From contig NC_059347.1 of NCBI RefSeq assembly GCF_019703515.2, positions 21,717,501 through 21,781,500 of the forward strand: 64,000 nucleotides of DNA. Reading direction: 5' to 3'. Below the pieces are notes generated by a model that ran no database searches, was not told the DNA's origin, and was given only the letters and a program-made list of their open reading frames with translations. Below are positions 12,470-24,714 of the stretch, one piece after another (position 1 is the first letter of the stretch; every line of letters begins with the position of its first letter). The position numbers were made by a program, and so were the translations under genes. The DNA comes from Myxocyprinus asiaticus (lineage: Eukaryota; Chordata; Actinopteri; Cypriniformes; Catostomidae).

Positions 12470-13804
12470 GCAAGGCAAGTTTATTTATATAGCACATTTC
12501 ACACACAATGACAATTCAAAGTGCTTTACATAAAAAGGATAAAGAAAATACAAGATATATACAAAATAAAATTTAAAACCAGTTAAGAACAAGAAATAAG
12601 AATAAAAAGAAATAAAATAATTAAAAAATGATTAAAAATGAATAAAACAGAAAAAGAATACAGAGATAAAATTATGCTGTGCAATCAGTGAGTGCAGCAC
12701 AGTGCTCAGTGAAGAGTTGAACAGATGTGTTTTCAGTCTGGATCTGAATGTGGCTACTGTTGGAGCACATCTGACCTCTTCAGGAAGCTGGTTCCAGCTG
12801 CGGGTGGCATAATAGCTAAATGCTGCTTCACCCTGTTTTGACTGAACCCTCTGTATTTCTAGCTGACTTGATCCTAATGATCTGAGAGCAATGTATTTAG
12901 GTCATAGGCCACTGACTGATTTATGAACCAGTAATAGTACCTTAAAATCAATTCTAAATGTAACTGGAAGACAATGTAAAGAACTGAGGACTGGAGTAAT
13001 ATGCTCAGATTTTTTTGTTCGGGTGAGAATCCTAGCAACAGCATTCTGAATGAGCTGCAGGTGTCTAATGGTCTTTTTGGGAAGCCCGGTGAGAAGTCCA
13101 TTGCAGTAGTTCACCCTACTGGTGATGAATGCATGAACAAGTTTCTCGAAGTCTTGAGTGGATACAAATTTTTTTATTCTGGCTATATTTTTTTAGATAA
13201 TAGTAGGCTGATTTATTTATTGCTTTGATGTGACTACTGAAACTAAGTTCTGACTTCAAAATGGCACCAAGATTCCTGACTTGATTTTTTGTCTTTAGAC
13301 CCCTGGAGTCAAGGGTATGTGTTCACCTTTGGAATTTTACCTTAGTTGCCAAATACAATGACCTCTGTCTTGTCTTTGTTTAACTGAAGGAAGTTTCGGC
13401 ACATCCAACTGTTAATTCCGTCAATACAATGGCACAGAGAGTCTATGAGGCTGTAGTCATTTGGCGATAGGGCTAGGTAGATCTGGGTGTCGTCTGCATA
13501 ACTTTGGTACGCAATTTGGTTCTTTTTCATAATTTGGCCCAGTGGAAGCATATATAGATTAAACAGGAGCGGTGCAAGATTTGAGCCTTGTGGGACATGG
13601 ATATCCACTCAGATTCATAGTTATCTATGTTCACATAGTAACCCCCTCCCTTCTAGATATGACCTGAACCAGCTGAGGACCGTCCCAGAGAGCCCTACCC
13701 AGTTTTCTAGTCTGTCTAGGAGTATGTTGTGGTCAACAGTGTCAAAAGCAGCACTAAGATCCACTAATACCGCACTGATAGTAACTTTATGATACTTTAT
13801 GATA
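12470..13804 (-). mobile_element. L2-like LINE, 5'-truncated, minus strand
   Basis: The 3' end (low-coordinate side) reads, on the plus strand, ggcaaggcaagtttattta, the typical tail of fish L2/CR1-group LINEs. The coding part has reverse-transcriptase motifs (see the RT pseudogene at 12874-13608). It is inserted in a MITE, and the 5' part of the LINE is missing, as is usual for target-primed insertions. The flanks cataaag and gataaaag may be a short degenerate target duplication. Confidence 0.8.
12874..13608 (-). pseudogene. LINE reverse transcriptase fragment (L2/CR1 type)
   Basis: Reading on the minus strand, 13608-13342 encodes VPQGSNLAPLLFNLYMLPLG followed by SYADDTQIYLAL. This is RT domain 5, with the catalytic YADD box, and the domain-4 'PQGS' word. 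It continues to LQLNKDKTEVIVFG, a typical L2/CR1 motif. Further down, 13114-12874 encodes the downstream part (NYCNGLLTGLPKKTI ... LQLIQNAVARILT ... PVTFRIDFKVLLLV). Frameshifts and stops separate the two parts and the endonuclease is missing, so this is a dead copy. Confidence 0.88.
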
Positions 13805-14242
13805 AAAGTAATCCATTTGACTCCAGTGTTTTAATCCATATTTTCAGAAGCAACATGATAGGTGTGGGTGGGAAACAGATCAATATTTAAGTCCTTTTTA
13901 GCTAGAAATTCTTCTCCCTGCCAGTAGGGAGCAGTATGCATGAAGAATACGCATCATCAAAAACACAAGAAGAAGAATGTGAAAGTGATCTGTTTCTCAC
14001 CCACATCTATCATATTGCTTCTGAAGACATTGATTTAACCACTGGAGACTTATTGATTACTTTTATGCAGACTTATGTGATTTTTGGAGCTTAAAAATGT
14101 TGTCAGCCATTTACTTGCATTGTATGGATCAAAAGAGCTGAGATTGTCTCCTAAAAATCATCATTTGTGTTCATACACATCTGGGATGGCATAAGAGTAC
14201 ATGATGAGAGAACTTTCTTTTTTGGGTGAACTATTCCTTTAA

Positions 14243-14799
14243 GATATCGTGAACATCACTTGCGAGGGCCAGTTAGACAAACTATTTTAAGAAAAAAATT
14301 GCAGGGTAATGTTTCTTTACTTGATCTTAGCACAGCATATTTTGCACTGCCTATAATCTCTGACACTACTGTATTTATGAATGTGGCCTAAAATATGAGC
14401 TATATGAGTTCTATTAAATTTACTAATTACAGTTTCATGTTATGACTATTGAACTAGTTTTCATTTGAATACAAGAACAATGTGTAGAATTAAGAGGTGT
14501 TTGACTTGTGTTTAGACTTCAATTGTTTGATCATGGAGGCTTTGTCTTCCCTTTAGCACACTTAAAAAAACAGGATTGAAACTATATTAGGGGTATCATA
14601 AAACACTTTAAAAGCAGAAAGAAGAAAGGCCAATAAAAGTAATTTGCTTTTTGGTACAAAAATGTATTTCTATTACTTTTCTTATCTTTATGTATATTAT
14701 TGTATTTTGAATGGCACAACATGATAGCTAGGTTTTGCTGTTAAACAGTTCACATTAAACATCTGTTATACTAAACTATGCTCATGAGAAATTCAGTTC
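14243..14799. other. No gene or named repeat seen
   Basis: AT-rich sequence between the split MITE and a hAT end. Nothing codes for a recognisable protein. Confidence 0.55.
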
Positions 14800-14885
14800 A
14801 AAATTAGCACGTAACGTGATACGTATAGTATCGTGGACTCTGTATCATGATGCGTAAAGTATCGTGTTGATGATCCCCAGCCCTA
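14800..14885. mobile_element. hAT-like element, right end only
   Basis: The sequence gtatcgtg... gatccccagcccta has the CCCAGCCCTA terminus of the local hAT families and the AT-rich 'tatcgtg' subterminal repeats. No matching left end was found nearby. Confidence 0.5.
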
Positions 14886-15853
14886 GTACCTTGTAAACAC
14901 AACTTTTGTGTGCAATATGCATCAGACAGAGACTATTGCCGTCTGAGACTATTATAGTCTTAACATTAGTTTAGTGGGCAGGATCTTGAGTTGTTTGTTG
15001 ACACTTTGACCCAAGAAAGCAATTAATGTTGCACTCACCCCTCGTTTCAAACTAGAAATGGGTGGACTATGTTCATAATCAAATGACATTCAGTAGGTTA
15101 GGTGAACAGTTAGTTTCCTTGTCAAACTCAATTAATGCAGACTCTACATACTTAAAACCATAAAATCATTCTAATTATGCGATTAAAGGGGTTTAAAAAT
15201 CCTATTAGATAAAGTTAAATAGGTGAGTGAACTCAGCACACAACATGTTGTTTGAACAGGTAGATTTGCACATACATCACCGATTTTTACCATGCATGTT
15301 TCAAAAGATATTTTTACCATTCAAAATTCAAATTCAAACCACAATGAGTTGAAATTTCAGAGTTAATACTTACTATGGTGTAAATTACTATACCTTTCCT
15401 TTCCAGTATGTATAGCCCCAAAAAAGATTAATAGGTTTACTGTACTGTCACATTAATTACAAACCACCTTTTTCCCATTACACACGCCCGCACACACACA
15501 CAAACATGCTTCCCCCCACTGCATTGAGCGTGTGGGTGAAAGGTCATGGTAAAGTAGCATTCCACAGAGAGTGAGACACAGCGCTGTGAAAAGAGGAGAG
15601 GGGGGAAAAGGGGTTTAATGTCCCTAATCCCACAAGAGACTGGAGGATTTGCAAGGACATCCAAACCATTCCCGGTGAAAAGCTATGGTTAACAGCTCGT
15701 CTACAGCTCCCGCGGTGTGTGCATATGTGGTCAAACAATCGACTGGGATAATATCATCTTTCTTCATGTCTTTACACTAGTCATAAGGAAAACCCATTGA
15801 AATATTAAACTAAACAACATTATTTTATTAAAACCCAGAGCATGGCTCAGCAG
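14886..15853. other. Repeat-poor DNA; 15440-15740 possible conserved block
   Basis: No gene. The part 15440-15740 is less AT-rich, contains a short (AC)n stretch and phrases such as 'tttaatgtccctaatccc' and 'gctatggttaacagctcg'. It shows no transposon features. It may be a non-coding element of the surrounding gene. Confidence 0.25.
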
Positions 15854-16270
15854 TAGGCGTAGGAATCATAAGGAATGCAATGATTCTGGTTCTGATTACA
15901 CTTAATCGTTCCTGTTCTTTAAAAACTGCATTGAAGATTGATTCGTTTTAGTAGTTGAGGAATATTTGTTCCTAACTGTACAGTTCACATATCATAAACA
16001 AAAACAGTAGGCACACTGTTTTTCAGTAACATTTTAATGTTGAATTTTTTACAAAAAAATGTATTTGCAGCACCTAGTCTCTATCTCTTTCTCATCTCAT
16101 TCAATTTAGACTGCAAACCCACTAAACATATGATTTAGATGTGCAGGAATTTTTCTTAAGCATGGTGTTCTGACCCGTTGACAGAACCGCATGTTATTAC
16201 AATCAATTGGTCAGAGTATTTTGTAAAAAAAAAAAAAAAAAGGGGAACCGGTTCTCATTTCCAAGCACTA
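15854..16270. mobile_element. Small hAT-like element, 417 bp
   Basis: It starts TAGGCGTAGGAATCATAAGG and ends ctcatttccaagcacta. The inverted ends match imperfectly. It is bounded by a perfect 8-bp duplication CTCAGCAG (15846-15853 and 16271-16278). It contains a 17-base A run near its right end. No coding sequence. Confidence 0.9.
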
Positions 16271-16807
16271 CTCAGCAGTGTAAGATACTTTGATCACAGT
16301 GAGTCCAGGTTCACAGGCATGGCTGTAGTTTCCCATGAGCCGAGAGCGGCCCGTGGAATAAAGGCGCCCTTTCATGGCTCAGGGCTGTTTGAGAGGGCCA
16401 CTGCATTGGTTTACTCGCCCTGCTTTATCCTCACAATTAGACTGACACTGAATACTCTGAAGGGTCACTCCTGGTGTCACACTAACAAAATAGCTAACAC
16501 AAACACTATTCTCTTCATTTGCCCGCCATATTTTTGGCCCCTTCTCAGGCCTCCACCGTAATTGTCCATCTTTGAGGACAAATCCTGCATATTAAGTACT
16601 TCAATGGGAGTATACATTTTCCTCAGACGAAAGGATGGGAAGCCATCCGAGATATACCGGTAGGCTGCTTTTGTTGGCAAGTTCAAAATGTCTTGTGTTT
16701 TGATGGCATGTACAATATATTAACCTGTGCTAGGAAGAAAAACAATGGATTTCATACTGAGGGCAACTGAGAGTTTTCTTGCAAATGTTTCTCCAATTGG
16801 TCCTATA

Positions 16808-17060
16808 AACAGATAGTTCCACCTCAAACTTATGCCATTGGTTGAGCCAATGCTGCTATGTCAAAGCAATTTTTAATAGCACCCCAGAGCCTGTTTTTAC
16901 ACTTTTTGGGGAAATCAGCATACAAATAGCTTACTTACAGTTATCTCTGCATATTAAGCTGAAAAGGTTTTTAAATAAGAAAAACTATAAATTAAAAAAA
17001 GTACCAAAAAGCATCATGGTACTACTGTGGTGTACTTCATGGTTGTTTGGAGAATAACTG
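16808..17060. repeat. Unclassified dispersed repeat, copy 2 of 3
   Basis: It shares 'cagatagttccacctcaaac', 'gagccaatgctgctatg', 'aatagcaccccagagcc' and 'agcttacttacagttatctc' with the copies at 49757-49990 and (more diverged) 4675-4860. It runs into the CCATGGTA-rich repeat that follows. Confidence 0.65.
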
Positions 17061-17079
17061 GGGTCATCCTTTTAGTACT

Positions 17080-17200
17080 TTGGGGTACCACAAAAATTCC
17101 ACGATACATTAAAATGGTAATCACTCAGTACCATGGTATATATCAAAGCACCATGGTATTACCATCTGACACCATAACTGTGCCATGGTACTTATAAAAC
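17080..17200. repeat. CCATGGTA-rich dispersed repeat
   Basis: It contains taccatggtat, caccatggtattaccatc and gccatggtac, spaced by 20-30 bp. The reverse complement of this block matches 56800-56880 closely, so it is one family present in both orientations. Confidence 0.75.
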
Positions 17201-17224
17201 AGGTATATACACAATACAATTTAA

Positions 17225-17540
17225 TAAAGCACCATTAATTTTAGAAAAAGCTCTAATTATCCCAGTCTGAGATGACCCTGTCTGAAGTGTCTGGCACAAT
17301 TAATTACAAGATAAGATTTCAGAGGTCTCTAAAGTTGGAAAAGAGAAGGAGGGGGAAAAGGGAAATGAACAGTTGCTTTGTGAAAAGGTATCTAGGTCCA
17401 CTAATATATTAGTGGCAGGGACAGGGAGCATCTCCAGTGGACAGCTGATGGGTCCGATCGCATTTCACTGGCAAACTCAATTGCGCTTCAAGTGAGATCT
17501 AATGAAAGACAATATGCTGCATGGCCCCCGTGGATATACT
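17225..17540. promoter_or_regulatory. Candidate conserved non-coding element
   Basis: This repeat-free block contains three homeodomain-type cores within about 80 bp (ccattaatttta, ctctaattatccc, cacaattaattacaa) and a GATA-like aagataag. No coding frame is seen. Its position, ~41 kb on the downstream side of the setbp1 exon, would fit an intronic enhancer. This is inference without alignment. Confidence 0.3.
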
Positions 17541-17714
17541 GTCAACCCACCAAGACCCAATATCACTTATTTATTCAGTATATTTCCAACTGTATCTCCA
17601 TGCAGATTTTGGGTTCCCAGGTGAAAACCTATTCCGAAAGAAAGTTGCATTATGCTTTAACAGCGTTTATTTAGCCAGTGGAAGTTGTGATGAAAGGCTG
17701 ATCAAACACTCTTT

Positions 17715-17745
<31 letters not shown>

Positions 17746-20269
17746 GAAATGAGCATGACAATCACTGGCTAAAATAACCTGGAAAACCTTTTAGCTTAAG
17801 ACAAATTGACAACATGAAATCTATGACTGACAATGCAGAATTACATTTCTACAAAATCACTTTGAGTTGTTTGTATTCCTTCACCACAAGCGGAAACTTC
17901 AAATTCCTTTTGCAATCCAGACATTCGTTAAAAAGCATTGTTTCTTGTGCACGGCTGACACACGCCAATGCAACATTATTGAGCAGCAGCTACGATCGAA
18001 AAACATTTTTAGAAATTTGCTCCTACTTGCAGGTAGCTCACTAAAGGTGCAACATTTCAGCTCAAATACCAATTTAAAGGTTAATAATTCGTTTTTTAAA
18101 ATGTGAAACTTTTACCGAAATTGTCACAGTTAGTTTCATCACTAGACTTTGCTTGCTTCTACTTTTAACCTCCTGAGACCAGAACACGACTGCTGTGTGC
18201 TAGTAGCCTCTAACAAAACTGCAAAAAAATATATATATATTTTTTTTTAGAGCAAATAGTTTCCCTAAAATTTATTGTCCTCATTTGGGGACAGCTTAAC
18301 TAAGTTCTGAAATGTTAAATAATACCAAGCTATATAAAGTTTTTGTTTCCAGGAGAGTTGGTCATTCATGTTTTTGAAACACAACAGACATTACATTAAT
18401 GGCCAACATCGTCCAATCACTGCCAACCATGTTAAAATAAAATTTTGCATTATAAATTCTAAATCTATGTAATGATTACCATTGTCCCATGTCTCCCAAC
18501 CATGTTGAGAGGTGCAAACATCATCTGCAGCCTGAAACTGAACTTTTGGTCGGATGTAAGGAGTGAATGCACTTGGCTGCATTGGAAAGCTATAGGATGC
18601 TCTCTTCCTCCCTTGCTCCCTATTTAGAAAATGACTTAACCTCCAGTGTGCTGTCTGTCTGCACTGGTCTCAGAACAGTACGAAATGCACCTCACTTTCA
18701 TTCTAACTCCATATAAAGCCACTGAAAGCAACATTTTTCAGCTTTTGGATAAACCCATTGATTCTCAATGTGACAATGCACAGTGAATACAGGATGTCTA
18801 AGGGAAAAAAGGCCTATAGTCCTCCCAAGTAGACATTGTGTTAACCAGCATGCCTTTTCATGATAAATCGCTCAAATTTTCAAAATGGCATATCGGATGA
18901 AACTAGAAACTAGTCTTATGAATCAAAAACTTTCAATGTCAGATGTAGTTTTGTTGGCATTTCTCCTAAAGACAAACTCTGCTGTGATCGGCACCATAAT
19001 GTTTTGTCACATGACTCAGTGCGTAAAATGTTTAACCCTTTACTGACAGCCCAGGGTGTCCTGAACTGAAAACAGTTGGTTTAAATCAAATTAAATTACA
19101 GCATATAGCGAAGACAAAACACAATATCCGTGCAGGAGGACACAGGGTCGCACGAGGATATATTGGTAAGATTTTGGGTACATGCATGTCACTATGTGTT
19201 TCTGTGAAGGTGGACTACTGTTGAAAAAAATGATGGTGGGCTTTCCTGTTTTGATATAAAGTGTCAGTGAAAGTCAGTAGATTTGATCTATGCAGTCTAC
19301 ATCAGGTCTATGTCAATTTTCCTTTTTCTCTGATTTACTTTTCTGATGTTTAGTTGTGCTTATTTCCATAATTTATTTCCGTGTACTGTTGTGTTTTGTT
19401 CAAATATGTTTAAATAATTTGGAAAAACAAATTTTAAAAGTTAGTTTTGAAATTCTTGAATATTGCAAGCTCAATACACATTCATTTTAAGCTAGTATGC
19501 AAATCAGAAGGACTGCTAAAAAAGCTTTCAATTAGGTACAAACACACAGTAATAAAGAGCACAGACAGTCAAACACTACATTCTAGCTCACCAGACGTGA
19601 GGTTTCCCAAACCTTCATAATCCAAACCAACAAACACACAAGAGGCTTTCTGAAATCACTAGACTCTCTTTATTGACCAAATCAAAGGCTCTCACAGGAG
19701 AACCTGTGGTTACCAAAGGCAGCTGCCCTCCAGGCATCAGCACAGGCAGGAAACACAATTTCACAGCTTACAGGGCTCTGCTTCTAACTGGGGACCCAAT
19801 TAACAAACTGCTGTTATCCTGCGGAGACACACCAAGCTCTTCTGTAAATATGCCATCATATTTGGTCATTCCATTCTTCTATGCAGTAATGGTTGCTAAC
19901 ATTAGTACATTTGGTAAGCCATGTACACACTGCAGCTAAATACGGTTGTCACGAAGGACGCACTGAGATAAAAAAAAATGTGTGCATCGATTTCTTATTA
20001 TTTAGAACAATATCTGATAATACTGATGGTTTGGTGGTTCTGTTTTTAGCCTACAAGTACGAGTTGTGGGCTAGTTTTCCAATGCGTTTCTCTGCCCCTT
20101 TTTGATGATAAATAATAGTCCAATGTCAGATTGTCATTTTTTGGCTGATACGGTGCATCTCTAGTTGTCACTCCTTTGTGTCTCATTCCGAGGTGGTTTA
20201 CTAACAATTGCTGGGCAACAATATATCTATGGTAGCAATCGGTAGTTTGGTCAAATATATCTAGGGCCC
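17541..20269. other. No gene seen; possible MITE and hAT end
   Basis: Mostly AT-rich single-copy-like sequence. At 18167-18680 the phrases cctcctgagaccagaac and gcactggtctcagaac are inverted and could bound a ~510-bp MITE. At 20135-20163, ggctgatacggtgcatctcta resembles the right end of the hAT family at 3210. The open frames at 17492-18106 and 19673-20105 have no recognisable domain. Confidence 0.45.
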
Positions 20270-20893
20270 TGTTTTAAGGCCGCTACATCTTAAGTGCTAT
20301 GCGATACGTCATATGCACAAAGTTAGTGGGCAAGGCCATTAAATTTTTGTATTTTCGTGCAAGAATGCGCTAAGCCTTACGCATTACTGGGTTTGCGAAA
20401 TAGCGCGCACAAAGCGTGAATGGGTTTAGTCAAGTGCAATTTAATTCTGAGGTTCTTCTCCTGTTATTGTGCCGCCTGGCTCCTATTATATATCCCATTC
20501 CCTGTCAAGCAATGTTGATTTAAATAAAGACAGCCTATTAATAAGAATTTGGTAGTGTAAATGGGCTGTATACAATGCAATAGAAGAATAGAAACATGGA
20601 TCATTTGTGGCCTATGTTCTTTTGTACATTAACTACATCCTTGTTCAAGGTTTAAATTTTTTTTTGATAGCTCTTTGATATCATCTGCTGATGGAATTTC
20701 CAAACTGCAAATGCAGGAACTGAGTTTAGACAGAAGTAGATGTGATTCTCAGACGTCTTGGCGCAGTTAACTATTTCTCAAGAAAATAGCAAATTGCAAT
20801 TTGCGCCACTTCATTAACATACAATACACCCACAGTCTGGGTGCATATGCTACGCGTAGCGCTTCGCCTTGCGCGGTCATGAAAAAAGAGCCC
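20270..20893. mobile_element. MITE with AGGGCCCT / AGAGCCCT ends
   Basis: The left tagggccctgttttaa is inverted as aaaaaagagccctta at the right. The interior is rich in 'gcgctaagc' and 'cgcgcac' words near both ends ('gctacgcgtagcgcttcgcc'). I could not establish a target duplication, so the superfamily is open. It directly abuts the TTAA MITE. Confidence 0.6.
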
Positions 20894-21689
20894 TTAAAGG
20901 AATAGTTCACCCCCCGAAAAATTCTCTCATTATTCACTTACCCTGCCCAGATGATGTATGACTGACTGTCTTTAGCAGAACACAAATAAATATTCTTAGA
21001 AGACAGAGCTCTGTCAGGTCCTTATAATGCAAGTTAACGGTGCCAGCACTTTGATGGTCCAAAAGTCACATTTAGGCAGCATAAAAGTAATCCATAAATC
21101 CATTTTTATCCTAAAAAATAAATTGATATTTAAAATGTTTTTAACTTTTTAAAAGCGCTTCCTGCCAGCAGTTGACGCTTCACATAGCCGTCGTGTGATG
21201 TTAGCGCGTCGGCAAGTTAATGCGAGAATTCAAAGCCCTGGGGCCGGTTGCATAAAACTGTTTTAGACTAGTCTTACTAGCTAGTTGTCTAAAATTTTGG
21301 TCTTAACTTTTTCAGTCAGTTGTAGGGATGGGACGATATGGTTATCTCACGATTTGGTTCAATTTACGATACAAGGTTCATGATTCGATATTATCTTGAT
21401 TCGATATAATAACACTTAAATGACACTGAGTATATTAAATGAGTATAGCAGAACATTTTTATTTTTTATTTTTTTTTATGTTTGCGCAAAATGCAGATTA
21501 TAATTTCTCATCAAAATAAAGTTCTTTAATACACAATATAAATGCTCAAAGTTTAAATAATAAGAGTTTCTCATATACCTTTTTACTATAAGAAAAGAGC
21601 CTTCAAAAATAGCGGGCTACATTCAGGCTGATCAGGTGCAGAACAAGCAACAGAACTGAACAGAACCTGTCCTAAAAAATTTGGTGAAA

Positions 21690-21698
<9 letters not shown>

Positions 21699-21750
<52 letters not shown>
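21699..21750. repeat. (TA)n microsatellite
   Basis: About 26 uninterrupted TA units follow a short GT run. The tract lies inside the hAT element. Confidence 0.95.
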
Positions 21751-21755
<5 letters not shown>

Positions 21756-21914
21756 TTATAATTTGTTTGTCTTGATTATTATAATCATATTTTAACTTTT
21801 TAGAAATATAAAAATTCTACTTTCTATCAATTAATATTATTTCTTGAAATTGTATAATGATATGAGCTGTCAATGTTAGAAATAATATGAACAATTTACA
21901 AGTAATAACATTAA

Positions 21915-22320
21915 GGCTGCGTCCGAAACCAGGAAAATGCTGCCTTGGAGGCTGTATATGGAGGTAGGAAGAGACCAAGGCACGTCCGAATCAAATGTTC
22001 AAATGTTCATGTACATCCTGTCTAATGAGATACCTTCATCTGATCGATTTTTGAAGGCAGCATAGATGTATCCTTCGCTGCAAATGAAATTCCACAATCC
22101 TGTGCACGCGGATCTGCAGCAGTTGAGCTATAATCAGATTACACCAGATGGCGATAATCAGTTGCTGGTATCCTAGCAATGGTGTAACATTATGCTGCCT
22201 CAGTAGCCTGTCCGAAACCAGTTTCTGGAGGGACCTTCGTACACGAACGCTGTCTGTCGTGTCATTGACTGATAGGGCAGCGAGGCAACAAGACAGCTAC
22301 CTTTGGTTTCGGATGCAGCC
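21915..22320. mobile_element. Harbinger-type MITE, 406 bp
   Basis: It starts GGCTGCGTCCGAAACC and ends ggtttcggatgcagcc, with TAA on both sides (21912-21914 and 22321-22323). Palindromic sub-repeats (ctgccttggag, gaggtaggaag) fill the interior. The related hAT copy at 59580 keeps the uninterrupted site (cattgagtttac against cattaa/taagtttac here), which confirms a 3-bp duplication. The same family is at 63799-63993. Confidence 0.88.
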
Positions 22321-22964
22321 TAAGTTTACATTCATTTGTATAACAAGGGCCATGAAGGTACTGTCACTTTAAGAGTTTAAGGTGTTTCTCACAGACTGGC
22401 ACAGCTGCTGCGGTTCATTTATTAACAAGAGAGAAGTCTCAGTTTTTTAGCACATCGGTGCTATTTGTGATTAAAATGAATATTTCTTATTAGAAGACAC
22501 ATTATTCAATTAAATTAGAGTGCGGGATTTTCCATATTACATGGAATAAATGGTCCATTTTAATCTCAAACACTTATAAAAAAAAAATTAAAAAAAAAGG
22601 CGATTCCAGGTATTCCAGTACTTATATTTTTAAGAGCTAAATCAAGGACCTTGTGTGAACCCCGTAAACAGTATAGAAAAAAGCGCAGTAGTGGTAAAAT
22701 CAAGCGACAGAGATTATGATGTTTCACGGGTTATTTCATTTATGATCACATGGACAGAAAACAATGTTCCAAATTTCAAACTATCGAGTTTTGCCTTGAT
22801 ATGGTTCGTAATTTTTTTGGTTCGTGTGATATCGAAATTCGATATAAAGTCCCATCCCTAGTAAGTTGCATAAAAACTTAGATCGGTCTAATGTAAGACC
22901 AAAATCTAAGACATCACACCCCTAGGCTAACTTTTGTTCCCTATCGATTCAGTTCACTCGACAT

Positions 22965-23110
22965 TGCATTTGAAAGCTATGGGGAAAATCACTATTCCAC
23001 AAACTAGTTGAAGCCCTTGTCTCATAACGGCAATCTTGTGTTTGAGCTCTGCCCCTTTAGGCACACATTTGCCCTATATAAGCGGGCGCTCAAACATCAT
23101 TTCTTCAGAA
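22965..23110. repeat. DIRS left inverted terminal repeat
   Basis: Phrases in this arm (tgaagcccttgtctcataac, ggcaatcttgtg, cccctttaggca, cctatataagcgggc, atttcttcagaa) are found in reverse complement at 27781-27935. The stretch cctatataagcggg has a TATA-like core and could be the element's promoter. Confidence 0.85.
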
Positions 23111-23284
23111 TATTTTCCTTTAAGACCAACATCACCTCGTCTTGACTACGACAGATCATATCATCCTGATCAGCCCGTAATCCAGGCAGGAGTTGTATCC
23201 TTTCAATATATAATATAATTCCGTCCAAGTGACGTAAAACACACATAAAAGAGCAGCTTGTGTGTACGCATCTTTTTAAAGATG

Positions 23285-24700
23285 TCATATCGCAAGTGTT
23301 CCTAGGAGCAACACATTGCTCCGTCAGACCAACACCGAAGCAGCTCTCATGGGGACAGACTGCCCTCACTGTGAAGACATGAGTCTCAAATCCGCTCTAG
23401 GGTCGCCCTCATTCTGAGGGACGATTCCACCTCCTGCACCCTCCCAACCACTTTCTCTGTGTTAAATCTCGAGGGACAACATGAGGACGCATGGCGGAGC
23501 CGTGAGGTAGAGATGGAAGAACCCGAGGAAGATCTCGCACCGGCGCAAGCCCCACAAACCCCTCGATCTTCCCACACAGCGTCTTCGCCAGTGCAGTACG
23601 CACGTGACGACCTCCGGCCCTCTTTGAATGAGCACGGTGTTGTCGTATTTGGAGGGTCTGATGATGGTAATGATGCTGTGTCCGTCGCAGCATCGGAGAA
23701 TGCTCCATGGAGGATGTTGCAACCCCTCTCCCCAGCGAGGGTGAGGAACGTGCACTTGCCATTTATACGAGTTACTCCGCATCATTGCACGGACGGTCGA
23801 GGAAATAGTAGCTGGAAAATTCTCATCTGAATGAACATATGCAAACATTATCTCGTCCTGCACACATATGGGAAAAAAATAATTTCACTGTATATGTTCA
23901 AAATGTATAATGTGTGACAAAAAATAAAGGCTTCATAAGGCTTCTTCACACCGTCCACCATCAAAAGACCGTGGTTCGGAAAGCAGTGTCGTTCTTCCCT
24001 GAGGTTCACACGGAGCTTACTGAAACCTGGAGCGCACCCTACACTGCATACGCCCAGATCGGAGGGGCTGCCATCCTTAGGCATATTTTAGCCTCTTTGT
24101 ACTGTGACGCAAATAGCGCTGTCAGTCCACAGCGGGAAGAATCCCCCTGGAAGTATGGCGTTTATAAGAATCTAGAGCTCCTACATTTTTTATTATGTTT
24201 CGACTCGCCCTTCCCCGCTATTCTCGCCGGGAACGAGTCAGTTTTCATTGCAACGCTTTCTTGCATTGCTTGAATAGCGCTTCTTCCTCTCCAACCAAAC
24301 TCACTCGCGGCTGCCTCGCTTCAACAGCGTTCTATCCTCCACATTACAGTGGAGGACATGCCCACTCTGCGCTCTGAGGTAGTAAATATCCTTGTGAGAG
24401 AGAATGTCACAGCCATTATCTTCTCATCAATACGCAGAAAGACGGTGGCTTCTGGCCTTATCTGCATCTGTGACATTTCAATTGAGCCCTCTTTGAGTTC
24501 TGTTCATAATGATCACATACAAACAATTATCTCTCTTATGTATGCACGCTCATGAACCATACCTTAGCATACTTATTAACTTTGGCTCAGGCCATTCTTG
24601 AGAATTTGTTTTGCTTCCCAATTACACACACTGTGCACAACCGCTTCCCATCAGTGAGCGGCGCCATCACAATTAGTCTCAAATATAAAGTGCCCGCTAT
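23285..24700 (+). pseudogene. DIRS gag-like region, degenerate
   Basis: The region starts with a short MSYRKCS word ended by a stop, then, in another frame, a CPHCEDMSLKSAL segment near 23363 (a Cys-x2-Cys pair typical of DIRS gag N-termini as I know them). A proline- and acid-rich stretch (EMEEPEEDLAPAQAP, at 23513-23557) follows in the 23459-23830 frame. The remainder up to 24700 has only short frames. It lies directly upstream of the RT region, as expected for gag. It is broken by several frameshifts and stops, and the exact limits are not certain. Confidence 0.6.
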
Positions 24701-24714
24701 CCCGTTACGGGAAC

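Larger units (their letters stand above)
12276..14242. mobile_element. TTAA MITE split by a LINE
   Basis: The left end AAGGGATAGTTCATCC follows TTCA (12276-12279, a likely decayed TTAA). The right end GGGTGAACTATTCCT is followed by TTAA (14239-14242). The two halves, 12280-12469 and 13805-14238, form a ~620-bp element once the LINE at 12470-13804 is set aside. The same family is at 20898-30086, 40643-40800 and 50969. It resembles the very abundant fish short-inverted-repeat elements (Angel type, from memory). Confidence 0.8.
21323..22860. mobile_element. hAT-like element, 1538 bp, with nested MITE
   Basis: The ends are TAGGGATGGGACGATATGG and aaagtcccatcccta. The flanks GTCAGTTG (21315-21322) and GTAAGTTG (22861-22868) form an 8-bp duplication with one difference. 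The same family occurs in reverse orientation at 59580-62190 (shared phrases: gttttctgtccatgtgatc in reverse, ctgatcaggtgcagaacaag). It contains a (TA)n tract and a Harbinger-type MITE. No transposase. Confidence 0.9.

Noticed and set aside
23097..23863. Several minus-strand frames (up to 133 codons) opposite the DIRS gag region
   Set aside because: Antisense shadows of the plus-strand element; no recognisable domain.
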